Notes under the pieces: generated by a model
Databases searched by the model: none
The model's input: only the letters and a program-made list of their open reading frames with translations
What the model was told of the DNA's origin: nothing
Assembly: GCF_042219825.1 (NCBI RefSeq)
Contig: NZ_JBHJHQ010000005.1
Span: forward strand, 1 to 64,000
From: JBHJHP01 sp042219825
Lineage (GTDB): Bacteria > Bacteroidota > Bacteroidia > Bacteroidales > UBA5342
Direction of reading: 5' to 3'
Length of the DNA: 64,000 nt
Translations under genes and position numbers: made by a program
Shown: in pieces, positions 1-10,019 of the stretch
Numbering within the stretch: the stretch's first letter is position 1
Layout of the letters: each line of letters starts with the position of its first letter

Positions 1-3000
1 GGATCAACTACCAGATACGGAGAATCTGCTACTTCTGCTACGCCTCCTGTGGCTCCTCCACTGAAAGCTTTACCATCTTTCAATGCATATACTTTATTAT
101 ATACAAACGGAACCTCGATACTGGCAAGTCCAAGTACCTTACCTGGTTTCCATACAGCATCTCCTGAACCAAAGGTTTCCTGTGCTAACACTACATCGTA
201 TCCACCAAGATCTGTTGTGTCATCTGCTCCCAGCTGAATAACGGTTACTTCAAAGTTATCATCTGCATTCAGCATTTCCACAATCGGATCATTGTACGGA
301 TCGGCTGCTGTGGCTACTACTGTTTTACCAGATTTCTGTACATAAGCTACTTTCTTAACTCTTGGAATAACGACAGGTTCACCTGATGCCATTCTCTCTA
401 ACTCATTAAAGAAAATTGTTTTTCCTACTTCAGTGAAACCAAAGTAAACAACTTCTGTATTATCATTACCGTTACCCAGATAAGTACGATCTCCTTTTGG
501 AGAATGACCGGCGCCAGGATAGAACTCAACATTCTTTTCCCAACGTATAAATAAAGGCTCATTAATTGTTGATGTCATCAACAACTCACCGTTACCGGCA
601 TCATCACCTTCTGTGTCCGGAGCAAATATACTGAACATGCCATTCCAGTAATCAATAGTCGTTTCTGTGATACCGTCAAACACAGCATCTGTCGGCTTAA
701 CTATCTGTGCTTTCAACACAGTATCTGCGTTCGCTGTTATGTTATTGGCAACCTGAGTTGGTGTCCAGAATGCTCTACCACTATTAGACCTGATACCATA
801 CATATTCATACACAGCACCGGTGCAGTAACTTCATCCCATGCATCTTTCGCTGCACCAACTTTATCACTGCCGATATTACGCCCTATGATAACAACATCG
901 TAATCACTTAAAGCAGTTGCATCATCCATAGTAATTACGCCGTCACCTCCATCAGGAATATAAGTAGTTACCAGATAGTCTCCCTGAGCTATAATAGAAT
1001 CTGCAACTGCAACATCATATGCAGATGTAGATTTTGTTACCAAAGCCAGTGTGTATGGTGGTAATTCATACAATTCATAATTATCGATGTAGGCAGCAGT
1101 ACAATTAGAACCGAAATCGCAGGTATTGAAACTATAAAAGTTTGTTCCTGCATTAGGTCCGGTCGTAAAGGTTGTATCAACCAACATCCATTCACCTTTG
1201 GTATCAACTGAGAATCCAAAGTTAGGATCAGCTGAACTTGCAAGAAATCCAATACTTCCGTCAATTGTTTTAACCATTACATGCAATTGATATGTAGTAT
1301 TTGGCTTCCATTTAAAGTTGGCAATATCAAGTGCTGCTTTACATCCTTTATCCGGTGCTTCGAGCAATGCACAACTAGCTCCACAATATGCTTCGGGACC
1401 ATAATAAATACTTCTGGCTCCCCAGCCTCCCCATAAGTTTATATCTGTTAATTCAGGATCCTGTACCAGATTTTCCAGTGACGGATAAAGTGGTGTATAG
1501 CAATCCGGATTTAAAACCATTGTATAAACTGTGTAAATCATAGAATCCGTTTTATCTACAGATACAACCTTTATTTCTATAGTGTCAACAGCTCCTTCAA
1601 TTGTCACATCACCGGCACCTGTTACAGTAGCACCAGCTGTCATAGGAACAGCAGCTATATTTACATTCGTTGTTCCTTCTGCTACTGAAAGAACATAAGT
1701 GGATCTAAATGAATCATAAGTTGGAATTAATTCCCCATCTGCCGACGATAGTTCAGCCAAACGTGCATCAGAAGGACTTAGGAATGCATAAGCATTATCC
1801 GAGATAGTCTGAGGATCAAGTTCACCTTCATAAATATTGTATTCATAAATTGAACCATTCCATGTAGCATCAGGCCATCCGCCTTTACATAACCATGCAT
1901 TTTCCGTACTCATATCTGATATGGACTTAGTATTCTGAACTTTTCCTACCAGATCGCCATCTATATAATATGAGATGGTATCCGGACCAAGTATACTTAC
2001 CAGATGATGCAGTTTACCATCTTCGAGTTCAGGTCCGTTTACTATGCCACCACCAACATATTCTGTACGGCTTACATTATCATCTCTTGCGATGGTTAAG
2101 AGGTATGCATTTGCACCTGCATTTCCACCAAAATAGGCGAAGACTGTCCAGCTTGGATTGGTTCCTGCACCGGCACGCACATAAGCTTCTGTTGTAATCG
2201 CACTATAAGTGTTAAGTGCAAGGGCGGCACCATCAAAAGAGATAAAATCACCGTTGGTCGCTGAGATAAATACGCCGTCCTCAATGGTCGGAGTACCATT
2301 AATCATTCCATCAACATCACCTACAACATCTATTACAGTATCAGCTACATCAAATGTATATGAATGCATTAAGACAGCCGATGGAACGAATAATTTTCCA
2401 CTTAACAATCCGTCAATCTGTATATTGGCAAAACCAACGCTTTTTCCTGCATCTAATTCAGTTATGTTTATTTGCAATGCACAACTACCCATGCCTGCAG
2501 GGAAATTTAATCCTGAAACATCAATATCAATATGGGTATAATCATCAACTTTTGTCGATCTGTTTCCCTGGAAGTCAACAGGACCAAACGCTGTTTGTGT
2601 TCCATCCGGCGACAACCAGTAAAGATTGAATTTACCACCATCTGTTCCAAATCGTGCACAATCAAATGAGATATTGGTTGGTTTAAAGGTTAAATCAGCC
2701 TTTGGATTGATAACAAAAGATACCATATTATCTGCACTTGGGTTGTCGTAACTTTTTGATGCTGACGCAACCCTGGTGAATGTTGGAAGCACATATTCTC
2801 CGTTCGTTCCTCTCCATCCTTCAGTTCCATTGTAACTAAAATTACTTCCAACAGTAACTTCTTCAGGATCCCATAATGTAGAATCGGTATATGTTGCTTT
2901 CTGATCAGCTGTACCCAGATCAAATACCCAATTTACAGCCGCAGCTTCGTCATTTAATACACCTTTTTCCTTGATGACCACACTGTCAACTTCCCATTGA

Positions 3001-4286
3001 ACATAGTTTCCAGCCTGATATTTATAAACAAATGCAAAGTGTACATTATCTCCCTCTGCCATTGAAACATCAACATCCTCTGATTTCGTCCATGTTTCTG
3101 CCTCAGCAGTTGTAGGGAAAGTTGTTCCGGATACTTCTGTCCATGTCGCAGTTGATGGATCACCCAATCCAGCGTAATCAGTTGAATAGTATAATTTCAG
3201 ATAATTATCAGCATCATCATCAACACCATATTTACGCCATGTTTTAAATGAGATAACCTCATCCATGGTTCCTGTCAGATCAAATGCCGGGGAAATAAGG
3301 TAGTCGATCTCTTCATCACCCGAGTTAAAGCCGTTAGCTGCAGCATAACCGCTTGCATAGTACCAATCCTTGGTATCACCGGATACGCTGTAAGCATAAA
3401 AGTCGCCAAGATCAGCATCAAAAGTTTGTGTGTAAGGTAAAGCAGCCATTGATGGATCTCTTACAACATAGGTCATTTCTGCCGAAGAAGAAGTTTCACT
3501 ATCGTTATCCATAGCTCCGACAGTAAAATATACGGTTGCTCCATCCGCCTGTGCAGGTATTGTACCTGTATAGACATCGCCTGAACCTCCATTGCTCATA
3601 ACCACCTGATTATCGGTTGAGCCTGAAGTTAATCCCCAAACCAGTCCCACATTTGCCACTGTTCCATCATCGGTAACGGTAGCACTAACGGTTACATCAT
3701 CTGAAGACGTAACAGATACAGGATCAACTGTAACATCAGCAATTACAGGTGCACTCGCTGATAATAACTCAAAAGAAAAATCATCATAATTAACAACCGC
3801 TCCTGAATAAGTTCTGACTTCAAAATAGAAACTATCTGCAGTTGCAGGTGCAACTACTGTAGTAGAGTATGACGACCATACACCACCGTTATTATCAAAA
3901 TAGCTGTTGTTAGGACCTCTAAGTTCATCTGCATTATCAGTTAAGTTACTGCCATTACTAAGCCAATATGACCATATCCTGGCATCTGTACCATCACCAT
4001 CGGTAACCTGGTACCACATTGTGATTTTGTAAGATCTGCCGGGAATAATATCTGATATTCCCTGTCCAAGATCATTCGTACCTCCAAGTTGCTTTGCAGA
4101 ATACGTACCTCCATGAATACTATCTGCATCGGCTTCCTGAGATACATTCTCAGCCTTCGGCCAACTGGTTGGTGTGTTGACATCGTCCCACGATTCAAAA
4201 TCACCGTTTAACAAAAGATTTTGTGCACTCATGCCTGTTAAGACAAAAAGACCCAAAACCAATAAAAATGTGTTTAAACGTCTCAT
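1..4286 (-). CDS. Large secreted LamG/adhesin-like surface protein (3' end beyond window)
   Basis: An open frame runs without a stop from the ATG at 4286 to the window edge, 1428 codons, so the protein is larger than seen. Residues 1-22 are a signal peptide (hydrophobic run ending MSAQ). Next comes a carbohydrate-binding-like beta-sandwich (NLLLNGDFESW), an Ig-like module, and a region like choice-of-anchor J/cleaved adhesin domains near residues 270-400. A LamG/concanavalin-like domain lies at about 640-825, and another binding-type module (about 930-1070) follows. Two tandem Rossmann-like modules begin near 1075 and 1308 with matching strands DYDVVIIGRNI and GYDVVLAQETF. This mosaic is typical of T9SS cargo in Bacteroidota; the sorting domain itself would lie outside the window. 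No catalytic motif was recognised. It stands alone, 0.37 kb from truA. A role in polysaccharide or surface binding is inference. Confidence 0.8.
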   Translation of the reverse strand, partial: MRRLNTFLLVLGLFVLTGMSAQNLLLNGDFESWDDVNTPTSWPKAENVSQEADADSIHGGTYSAKQLGGTNDLGQGISDIIPGRSYKITMWYQVTDGDGTDARIWSYWLSNGSNLTDNADELRGPNNSYFDNNGGVWSSYSTTVVAPATADSFYFEVRTYSGAVVNYDDFSFELLSASAPVIADVTVDPVSVTSSDDVTVSATVTDDGTVANVGLVWGLTSGSTDNQVVMSNGGSGDVYTGTIPAQADGATVYFTVGAMDNDSETSSSAEMTYVVRDPSMAALPYTQTFDADLGDFYAYSVSGDTKDWYYASGYAAANGFNSGDEEIDYLISPAFDLTGTMDEVISFKTWRKYGVDDDADNYLKLYYSTDYAGLGDPSTATWTEVSGTTFPTTAEAETWTKSEDVDVSMAEGDNVHFAFVYKYQAGNYVQWEVDSVVIKEKGVLNDEAAAVNWVFDLGTADQKATYTDSTLWDPEEVTVGSNFSYNGTEGWRGTNGEYVLPTFTRVASASKSYDNPSADNMVSFVINPKADLTFKPTNISFDCARFGTDGGKFNLYWLSPDGTQTAFGPVDFQGNRSTKVDDYTHIDIDVSGLNFPAGMGSCALQINITELDAGKSVGFANIQIDGLLSGKLFVPSAVLMHSYTFDVADTVIDVVGDVDGMINGTPTIEDGVFISATNGDFISFDGAALALNTYSAITTEAYVRAGAGTNPSWTVFAYFGGNAGANAYLLTIARDDNVSRTEYVGGGIVNGPELEDGKLHHLVSILGPDTISYYIDGDLVGKVQNTKSISDMSTENAWLCKGGWPDATWNGSIYEYNIYEGELDPQTISDNAYAFLSPSDARLAELSSADGELIPTYDSFRSTYVLSVAEGTTNVNIAAVPMTAGATVTGAGDVTIEGAVDTIEIKVVSVDKTDSMIYTVYTMVLNPDCYTPLYPSLENLVQDPELTDINLWGGWGARSIYYGPEAYCGASCALLEAPDKGCKAALDIANFKWKPNTTYQLHVMVKTIDGSIGFLASSADPNFGFSVDTKGEWMLVDTTFTTGPNAGTNFYSFNTCDFGSNCTAAYIDNYELYELPPYTLALVTKSTSAYDVAVADSIIAQGDYLVTTYIPDGGDGVITMDDATALSDYDVVIIGRNIGSDKVGAAKDAWDEVTAPVLCMNMYGIRSNSGRAFWTPTQVANNITANADTVLKAQIVKPTDAVFDGITETTIDYWNGMFSIFAPDTEGDDAGNGELLMTSTINEPLFIRWEKNVEFYPGAGHSPKGDRTYLGNGNDNTEVVYFGFTEVGKTIFFNELERMASGEPVVIPRVKKVAYVQKSGKTVVATAADPYNDPIVEMLNADDNFEVTVIQLGADDTTDLGGYDVVLAQETFGSGDAVWKPGKVLGLASIEVPFVYNKVYALKDGKAFSGGATGGVAEVADSPYLVVD

Positions 4287-4653
4287 AATAAATAGTTTAA
4301 TTTTAGCATTAAATTAATTGATTTGTATAATATTAAATAATTTGGATTTTCTTCAAATTAGTCAAAGCGCATTGACTAAATAAACAAGCATTAAACCCAT
4401 TACCTGGAATTAATTTTCTAAATAAAAACATTGGAATAATATATGCACAAGCATATTAAGCGTGTAAAGTTTTTTCATACTTAATAAATTTAGTTAGCAC
4501 TAAGAGTAAAAATTCACTTTTTGTTTTTCACATACAGTCACTAAAAATACAGAAAGGATTTTAAAATTCAATAAGAAAATGTAAAAATTTATAAAAATAG
4601 CGTAAGATTACTACCCAATAATTTCCGGTTTTGTTAGTTTTTCATCGATAAAA
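4287..4653. other. AT-rich intergenic region upstream of the large surface protein
   Basis: There is no gene in this 367-base stretch. It must hold the promoter of the leftward surface-protein gene. The only notable signal is the inverted repeat at 4358-4379. The rest is AT-rich, with no clear TAnnTTTG box in the expected place and no terminator for truA. Confidence 0.5.
4358..4379. promoter_or_regulatory. Operator-like inverted repeat upstream of surface protein gene
   Basis: Perfect 8-bp arms TTAGTCAA (4358-4365) and TTGACTAA (4372-4379) flank a 6-bp spacer AGCGCA. The centre lies about 80 bp upstream of the ATG at 4286. The symmetry and position suit binding of a dimeric regulator. No T-tract follows, so it is not a terminator. 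The cognate protein is unknown. Confidence 0.4.
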
Positions 4654-5400
4654 TTATTCAGATTCATACCCTATTTCAGACAAATACAATCCCTGAGGAT
4701 AGGCCTGATTCATAAATTTAAACCGTTCTCCGGTATTAAGGTGGTGTTCAAACTCAGCTACAGTCATTCTGCCTGATCCTATTTCAATAAGTTTACCCAC
4801 AATTATCCTGATCATACCCCGTAGAAAGTGATCAGCAGAAATCCGGAATACGTATGCGTTCAGCGCCGGATCTTCAGTAAACGATGCACTGTAAATTGTA
4901 CATACAGTATTAGAATGTTTTGCCGGAGTGATACAAAAAGCTTTAAAATTCAACATTCCGGTTAAACATTTAACTGCCTTTCGAACTACACTAACATTGA
5001 AATTTTCGAGCGGATAATACGCGCTCAGTTCACATAAAAAAGGATTTTTAGCCGTATGAATTTTATAGGTGTATGTTCTTTGAATGGCACTGAACTGTGC
5101 ATGTAAATTCCTTTCCACTTCAAATATTTTATGGACTGAAATATCTTCAGGCAATTCTTTATTGATCACAAACAAAAAATCAGGTTGTAATTCTTCATTA
5201 AAATCAAGGTGAAAATAATACTGCGACGCATGAACTCCGGCATCTGTCCTCCCGCAACCTGCAATATGCACTTCCTTTTTAAGTACATTTGACAATGCCA
5301 TCTCTATTGTCTCCTGTACACTTTGCACTCCATGTTGCTTTTGCCAACCATGGAAAGCAGTACCTTTAAAACTGATTTTAAAAAAATAACGCCGTTTCAA
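4654..5400 (-). CDS. truA: tRNA pseudouridine(38-40) synthase TruA
   Basis: Cytoplasmic enzyme that isomerises uridines 38-40 of the tRNA anticodon arm to pseudouridine. The 248-residue length is normal for TruA. The family signature GRTDAGVHA is present, with catalytic Asp at about residue 53, and the N-terminal ISFKGTAFHGWQ matches the family start. The initiation codon is TTG at 5400: the codon directly upstream in frame is a TAA stop, and the conserved N-terminus begins at once, so no ATG start is possible without truncating the protein. It is preceded by a terminator-like hairpin (5425-5453) that separates it from the glycoside hydrolase genes. Housekeeping gene, high certainty. Confidence 0.95.
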   Translation of the reverse strand: MKRRYFFKISFKGTAFHGWQKQHGVQSVQETIEMALSNVLKKEVHIAGCGRTDAGVHASQYYFHLDFNEELQPDFLFVINKELPEDISVHKIFEVERNLHAQFSAIQRTYTYKIHTAKNPFLCELSAYYPLENFNVSVVRKAVKCLTGMLNFKAFCITPAKHSNTVCTIYSASFTEDPALNAYVFRISADHFLRGMIRIIVGKLIEIGSGRMTVAEFEHHLNTGERFKFMNQAYPQGLYLSEIGYESE

Positions 5401-5424
5401 TTATACCTGTTAAAATCCATATAC

Positions 5425-5453
5425 ATAAAACCCTCCGGATAAGTCAGAGGGTT
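5425..5453 (-). terminator. Rho-independent terminator after GH105-T9SS gene
   Basis: On the minus strand AACCCTC (5453-5447) pairs with GAGGGTT (5435-5429) across an 11-base loop, followed by TTAT. It lies 30 bp after the stop of the GH105 gene at 5483 and before truA. Confidence 0.6.
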
Positions 5454-5482
5454 AAAAGTAATACAAATCGTATAATTACTTA

Positions 5483-7546
5483 TCACTTTATCAAAAGTCT
5501 TGCACTGGATTTACGATTGAGTTGTACAGTATAAACACCAGGCTGCAGTTTTATATTCTGAACACAAAGCCTGTCTTCTTCCTGTTTAACATTCTTTTCA
5601 AGCAGCACCAGTTTGCCGGCTACGTCAAATACTTCAACGTAATTATTCTGCGTTTTATACCGGGATTCAATATAAAACTGTGATCCCACCAAAGGATTCG
5701 GATAGAGTTTAACGCCTGAAGCATGAAACTCAGGCATGTCAATACCGGAAATTAAATCGGAATAATTAATCTTTACTTCCGTAAGGCTGTTCCATAAATT
5801 GCTGCTGTTGCCAAAACCATGATATTTAACGTATCTTGCGTCAACATCTTCAAAATCAAAATTTTCAAATTCATAATCCGGGGTCATACCGTTGGATTCA
5901 CCATTAAAAACTTCTGTAAAATTTATACCATCAGAAGACACCTCAATGGCAAAAAAAGTTTTACGAATATTCCCATTATAGAATGCAATGTCAACTGATT
6001 CAATATTTTTCAATTCTCCCAAATCATATATAATCCATTCATCGGTCCCTTCTGATGACCAACGTGTACTAAAATTGAAATCCAGAGTGTTTTCAGGCAC
6101 ATTACTTGTATTTGGCTGATAATTGCTGTAATCCACTATTTTCACCTCACCGCTATATACGAAATTAAGAAATTCGCCTACTTCCAGAGTGTTGTGATCT
6201 GCACTCAAAACATCCTCTACAAGCAGGGTATAGCTTCCCGGCTCCAATCCTGTGACATTAAGTATTACACTGCTATCATTATCTCCGGCAGTAATATTAT
6301 TTATCTGAATATTTCCCGTCACTGAATAATTTTCAGGATCTGTGGCACTAACCACATCCACACTTTTGTTAAAGAACACCTGTATTTCTGAATTATCCAC
6401 AACCACGAGGGAATCGAGATAAAATTCAGAAGGTTGTGGCATCACACCCACAGCTAACTTTGCTACTTCAGTGCCAGCCATTAGAAAAGCGCCCACGCCA
6501 AAATCAGCAGTTGAATTATATGTTACAGGCTGGGATGATGAAGGCTGGGATCCGACACCCTGAATATAGCCAACGTAACCATCATCGTGTAGTGCAACTG
6601 TTACTAATCCCTCCCATGCTTTTTGAACCACAGGGTAGTAAATCGCACTATCCAGAATTCCGGCATTGATGCCCCATGCCAGACCATAGGTAAAAAAACA
6701 GGTGCCGCTGGTCTCGGGTCCGCCAAAATCATCCGGATCATCCAGACTGGGATTCCAAAAACCATCATCCCGTTGCCTCGGCACTAAAGCCTGAGCCATT
6801 TCTGTAAACGTTTCCAAATATTCATCCCTGTGATTTTCATCAGAAGGTAAAAGTTGTAATATCCTGACATGAGCTGCAAATACCCAACCGTTTCCCCGCG
6901 ACCAGTAAATATCCTCACCATTGGGTGTCAATTTCTGATCCGGCAAAAATGATTCATCCCGATACCATAGCCCTTCACTGGAATTATAAAGATTCCTGGT
7001 CACTTTTGTATTTGTATAAAGCTTATACATTTGCTCAAAATATGCTGTATCATTATGCAGGTTTCCAAGTTTTGCAAAACCCGGCATTGCCATATACAAG
7101 GCATCAATCCACCACCATGAATCATATATATCTCTGTTGACCATACGTGTCATAGCAGCATCTATTGCTTCAATTTTACTCTCATCAGTCGAACCATCAA
7201 TATTATATAATTCAATATAAGACTGACCGGCACACTGCTGATCAGCATTTACGGTAGTTGTACCGCCACTTAGCTGCCAGTTATGATTATTTGCCCAGGT
7301 TAAAGCATAATCCAGATAATCGTGTTTTGGGTAGAGCTTATAAAAATCCAGATCTCCGGTAAAATAAACTGAATTTGCCCATTCGCGGTCGCCCGGATCC
7401 TTATGAGTTGACATCCAGTTATTATTAACTTTTTTAAGAACGGCTATAACTTCAGACTTTTCCGGCAGTTTATTCTGGGCTGAAAACCGTAACGGTAATG
7501 CGAAGAAAAATACTAATAAAACGGCAATAAATTTCATATGAGTCAT
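5483..7546 (-). CDS. Secreted GH105 unsaturated rhamnogalacturonyl/uronyl hydrolase with discoidin and T9SS domains
   Basis: Hydrolyses the terminal 4,5-unsaturated uronic acid left by pectin or rhamnogalacturonan lyases. There is a signal peptide at residues 1-23. The GH105 (alpha/alpha)6 domain spans about 30-370 and carries the family motif WWWIDALYMAMP, whose Asp is the expected catalytic-region residue, and later GPETSGTCFFTYGLAWG. An Ig-like linker domain (about 375-470) follows, then an F5/8 type C (discoidin) domain (about 475-600), then a T9SS type A sorting domain (about 610-687, starting VKLYPNP and ending with a short basic tail). This architecture suggests a cell-surface or released enzyme, unlike its periplasmic neighbour. 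It is the last gene of a three-gene operon (9937 to 5483) with a 30-bp gap to the preceding GH105. M1 or M4 (7537) could be the start. Substrate fine specificity is not visible. Confidence 0.9.
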   Translation of the reverse strand: MTHMKFIAVLLVFFFALPLRFSAQNKLPEKSEVIAVLKKVNNNWMSTHKDPGDREWANSVYFTGDLDFYKLYPKHDYLDYALTWANNHNWQLSGGTTTVNADQQCAGQSYIELYNIDGSTDESKIEAIDAAMTRMVNRDIYDSWWWIDALYMAMPGFAKLGNLHNDTAYFEQMYKLYTNTKVTRNLYNSSEGLWYRDESFLPDQKLTPNGEDIYWSRGNGWVFAAHVRILQLLPSDENHRDEYLETFTEMAQALVPRQRDDGFWNPSLDDPDDFGGPETSGTCFFTYGLAWGINAGILDSAIYYPVVQKAWEGLVTVALHDDGYVGYIQGVGSQPSSSQPVTYNSTADFGVGAFLMAGTEVAKLAVGVMPQPSEFYLDSLVVVDNSEIQVFFNKSVDVVSATDPENYSVTGNIQINNITAGDNDSSVILNVTGLEPGSYTLLVEDVLSADHNTLEVGEFLNFVYSGEVKIVDYSNYQPNTSNVPENTLDFNFSTRWSSEGTDEWIIYDLGELKNIESVDIAFYNGNIRKTFFAIEVSSDGINFTEVFNGESNGMTPDYEFENFDFEDVDARYVKYHGFGNSSNLWNSLTEVKINYSDLISGIDMPEFHASGVKLYPNPLVGSQFYIESRYKTQNNYVEVFDVAGKLVLLEKNVKQEEDRLCVQNIKLQPGVYTVQLNRKSSARLLIK

Positions 7547-7576
7547 TTCAAGAGATACTTTTTACAAAATTCGGTG

Positions 7577-8731
7577 TCACTTATTATTCACAAACCGGTA
7601 AACCTCAGATGCAGCCAGCAAAACTGCTCCTACACCAAAATTAGATGTTGAATTTTCATTGACAATCTGTCCTGGAATTGCACGTTCTCCGATGGGTTGA
7701 ACGTATCCAACACGGCCGTTTTCATCAATGGCTGTGGTTGTTAAATATTTCCATGCATTTAATGCGGCAGGCAGATAATCATCATCAGACAGAATTCCAT
7801 GATTCATACCCCAAAACAAGGCAAACGTATAAAAGGCAGTCCCGCTTGTTTCAGGTCCCGGTGCATGTTCCGGATCAAGAATACTCCTTGTCCAGTAACC
7901 CTCCGGTTGCTGAGCTGCAATAAGCGTTGCTGCCATACGTTTATAAATCTTGATGAACTCAGTCTTGTGCACATAAGCATCCGGCATATCCTGAATTATT
8001 TTGGCAAGACCTGCAAACACCCAGCCATCACCCCTCGCCCAGAAATCCTTTTTGCCGTTTAGTGTTTTATGTCTGGGATATACATATTTGGCATCCCGGT
8101 AAAACAATCCTGTTTCATCATCGTACATAATGCTTTGCGCATATTTAAAGTATTCATAAAGCTTGTCCAGGTACTGTTCATTTCCTGTAACATTATAAAG
8201 TTTTGTCATTACAGGCATTACCATATATAAGCCATCAGCCCACCACCAGTAATCGTTTCTGTCCGTACTCATTTCGTATTCCATCACTTCCCGTGCCCTG
8301 GCAATTTTTGATGAATCTTTTGGTTCCGTTAAGTTAAAAAGATCAATATAAGTCTGAAAACAAATCTGCCAATCCCCGAACAGAACATGATCATTTGTTT
8401 CACCATAGTGGTATTTCCATGCAGCCTTATCATCAGATGTTGCACCTTTCCAGTCATTTTTCACTGCCCAGGCCTCGGAATAATCCAGATACCTGTCGAT
8501 TCCCGTGATCTCATATGCTGCTATATTTCCCGTATGATATGCTGCGTTATCCCAAAATGCCCTGCCATGTTCAGGATGCTTTTTTTGCCAGTTGTCGTTA
8601 ACTTTAATAATTACTGTTTTAACCTCCTCTTTCGAAGGCAAATCAAACTCTTCACTTTTGCAAGACAATACTAATCCTGAAAACAGTAACAAAACAGTAA
8701 TCCTTTTTACAGTCATCCAATTCATCATCAA
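7577..8731 (-). CDS. GH105 unsaturated glucuronyl/rhamnogalacturonyl hydrolase, lipoprotein
   Basis: A second GH105 enzyme of 384 residues, the single-domain length typical of YteR/RhiN-like proteins. The N-terminal hydrophobic stretch ends in a lipobox (GLVLSC, Cys about 24), so it should be a lipid-anchored periplasmic enzyme. Motifs shared with the neighbouring gene include DYWWWADGLYMVMP, ARGDGWVFAGLA and GPETSGTAFYTFALFWG. It is translated 18 bp after the GH43 gene and 30 bp before the longer GH105, so the three are almost certainly co-transcribed. The two GH105 copies differ in targeting: this one probably finishes oligosaccharides in the periplasm, the other acts outside the cell (inference). 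Several Met codons cluster at the start, so the exact initiation site is uncertain by a few residues. Confidence 0.9.
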   Translation of the reverse strand: MMMNWMTVKRITVLLLFSGLVLSCKSEEFDLPSKEEVKTVIIKVNDNWQKKHPEHGRAFWDNAAYHTGNIAAYEITGIDRYLDYSEAWAVKNDWKGATSDDKAAWKYHYGETNDHVLFGDWQICFQTYIDLFNLTEPKDSSKIARAREVMEYEMSTDRNDYWWWADGLYMVMPVMTKLYNVTGNEQYLDKLYEYFKYAQSIMYDDETGLFYRDAKYVYPRHKTLNGKKDFWARGDGWVFAGLAKIIQDMPDAYVHKTEFIKIYKRMAATLIAAQQPEGYWTRSILDPEHAPGPETSGTAFYTFALFWGMNHGILSDDDYLPAALNAWKYLTTTAIDENGRVGYVQPIGERAIPGQIVNENSTSNFGVGAVLLAASEVYRFVNNK

Positions 8732-8749
8732 TCTATTTCCCGTTTATAT

Positions 8750-9937
8750 TTATTTCTTTTGATCAAAAAAGGTCAGATCCCATTTATCATACCACTTCAA
8801 AACCGGCTTGCCATTATCAAATTCAAGCGGCAACCAAATATATCTCCCATCTACCGGATTTCTTGGTCTCCAGCGGTCCGCCATAAAAATATACGCATCT
8901 TCTTTACCCGGAACAGGTAAAACAAAGGTACTTTGAGAGTGAAATGTAAGATCTGAGTCTTCACCCACACAAGGATTTCCAAGCGACTGCCATGGTCCCC
9001 AAATTGATTCTGCAACAGCCGAACGTGCAGCATTCGGGTCCCATCCGGTACAACCTGATGTGATCATATAATATTTCCCCTGATGTTTGAAAATTGCCGG
9101 AGCCTCATTATGCCCCATGGGAAAAACCCGCGTCCATTTACCTGTAAAACCGGTATAATCAGGTGTTAGTTCGGCAATATGCAAAGTCAGATTTTCCTCT
9201 GATGCATGAATGTGATATGCTTTTCCGTCATCATCTACAAATAAGGTCATATCACGAGCCATTTGTCCGGGTTCAAAATCACGTGAAACCATCAATCCAT
9301 TCTTAGCAGCTTCAGTCCAATCCGGAGTCCACCATTCCAGATCGCTTCTATATGTTGCATTTTTCTGTTCATCCGTAAATTCAATGGGCCAAATTCCGGG
9401 ATTTACACGGTATGATCTGATGTACGTATATGGCCCCGTAACCTTATCACATGTGGCTACAGCAGTTCGTGCTGCGGAATAGCCCTTCCCTTTTAATTCG
9501 AGATGAAACCACATAACAAACTTTTTTGTGGATGCATTGTAAATCACCTTTGGGCGCTCCATTACACTTCCCGGCTCAATATCATGACCGGGTTCATCAA
9601 CTGTTGCCAGTGCAATACCCTCGTTCCTCCAGTTATACAGATCATCCGATGAATAACATCTTATACCCTGCAGTGAAGTATTTCCCCTTCGCCCCTGTGT
9701 TTTGTGTTCACCAAACCAATAATAGCGGTTATCATAAACCAGGACACCTCCACCATGAGCATTAATGTGTACACTATCCGTATCAAACCATAACTCTCCG
9801 GGTTGAAATTCATGATTAGAACCTGTAACTTTTCCATTTGCTGATTTCACATTACATGAACTTAACGCCATTGTGGCAACTGCCATCGCAAAAAACAAAT
9901 ATTTGGTATATTTTTTTAGCATTCGGGTTAGTATCAT
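8750..9937 (-). CDS. Glycoside hydrolase family 43-like lipoprotein
   Basis: A 395-residue protein with lipobox ALSSC (Cys about 29), predicted periplasmic or surface lipoprotein. After the signal comes the opening characteristic of one GH43 group (GELWFDTDSVHINAHGGGVL followed by YYWFGEHKTQGR), then CYSSDDLYNWRNEGIAL, ERPKVIYN, MTLFVDDDGKAYHIHASE and NEAPAIFKHQGKYYMITSG, strands of a five-bladed beta-propeller with acidic catalytic residues. Members of this group act as exo-beta-galactosidases/galactanases or related arabinan/xylan side-chain enzymes; I cannot assign the subfamily. It is the first gene of the operon with both GH105 genes, fitting removal of galactose-rich side chains of pectin (inference). 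A TATTTTTG box at 10020-10027 on the same strand is a candidate promoter. Confidence 0.8.
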   Translation of the reverse strand: MILTRMLKKYTKYLFFAMAVATMALSSCNVKSANGKVTGSNHEFQPGELWFDTDSVHINAHGGGVLVYDNRYYWFGEHKTQGRRGNTSLQGIRCYSSDDLYNWRNEGIALATVDEPGHDIEPGSVMERPKVIYNASTKKFVMWFHLELKGKGYSAARTAVATCDKVTGPYTYIRSYRVNPGIWPIEFTDEQKNATYRSDLEWWTPDWTEAAKNGLMVSRDFEPGQMARDMTLFVDDDGKAYHIHASEENLTLHIAELTPDYTGFTGKWTRVFPMGHNEAPAIFKHQGKYYMITSGCTGWDPNAARSAVAESIWGPWQSLGNPCVGEDSDLTFHSQSTFVLPVPGKEDAYIFMADRWRPRNPVDGRYIWLPLEFDNGKPVLKWYDKWDLTFFDQKK

Positions 9938-10019
9938 AGTAGCTCCTGTTATATTAGTGATCCATAATTAATAACCGGCACAAATCCTCTGGTCTGTTTC
10001 GGCCGCACTTAACCTGTAC

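Noticed and set aside
1037..3163. Small minus- and plus-strand frames inside the left-edge gene
   Set aside because: A single uninterrupted minus-strand frame from 4286 to the edge explains the region; the small frames are out-of-phase shadows.
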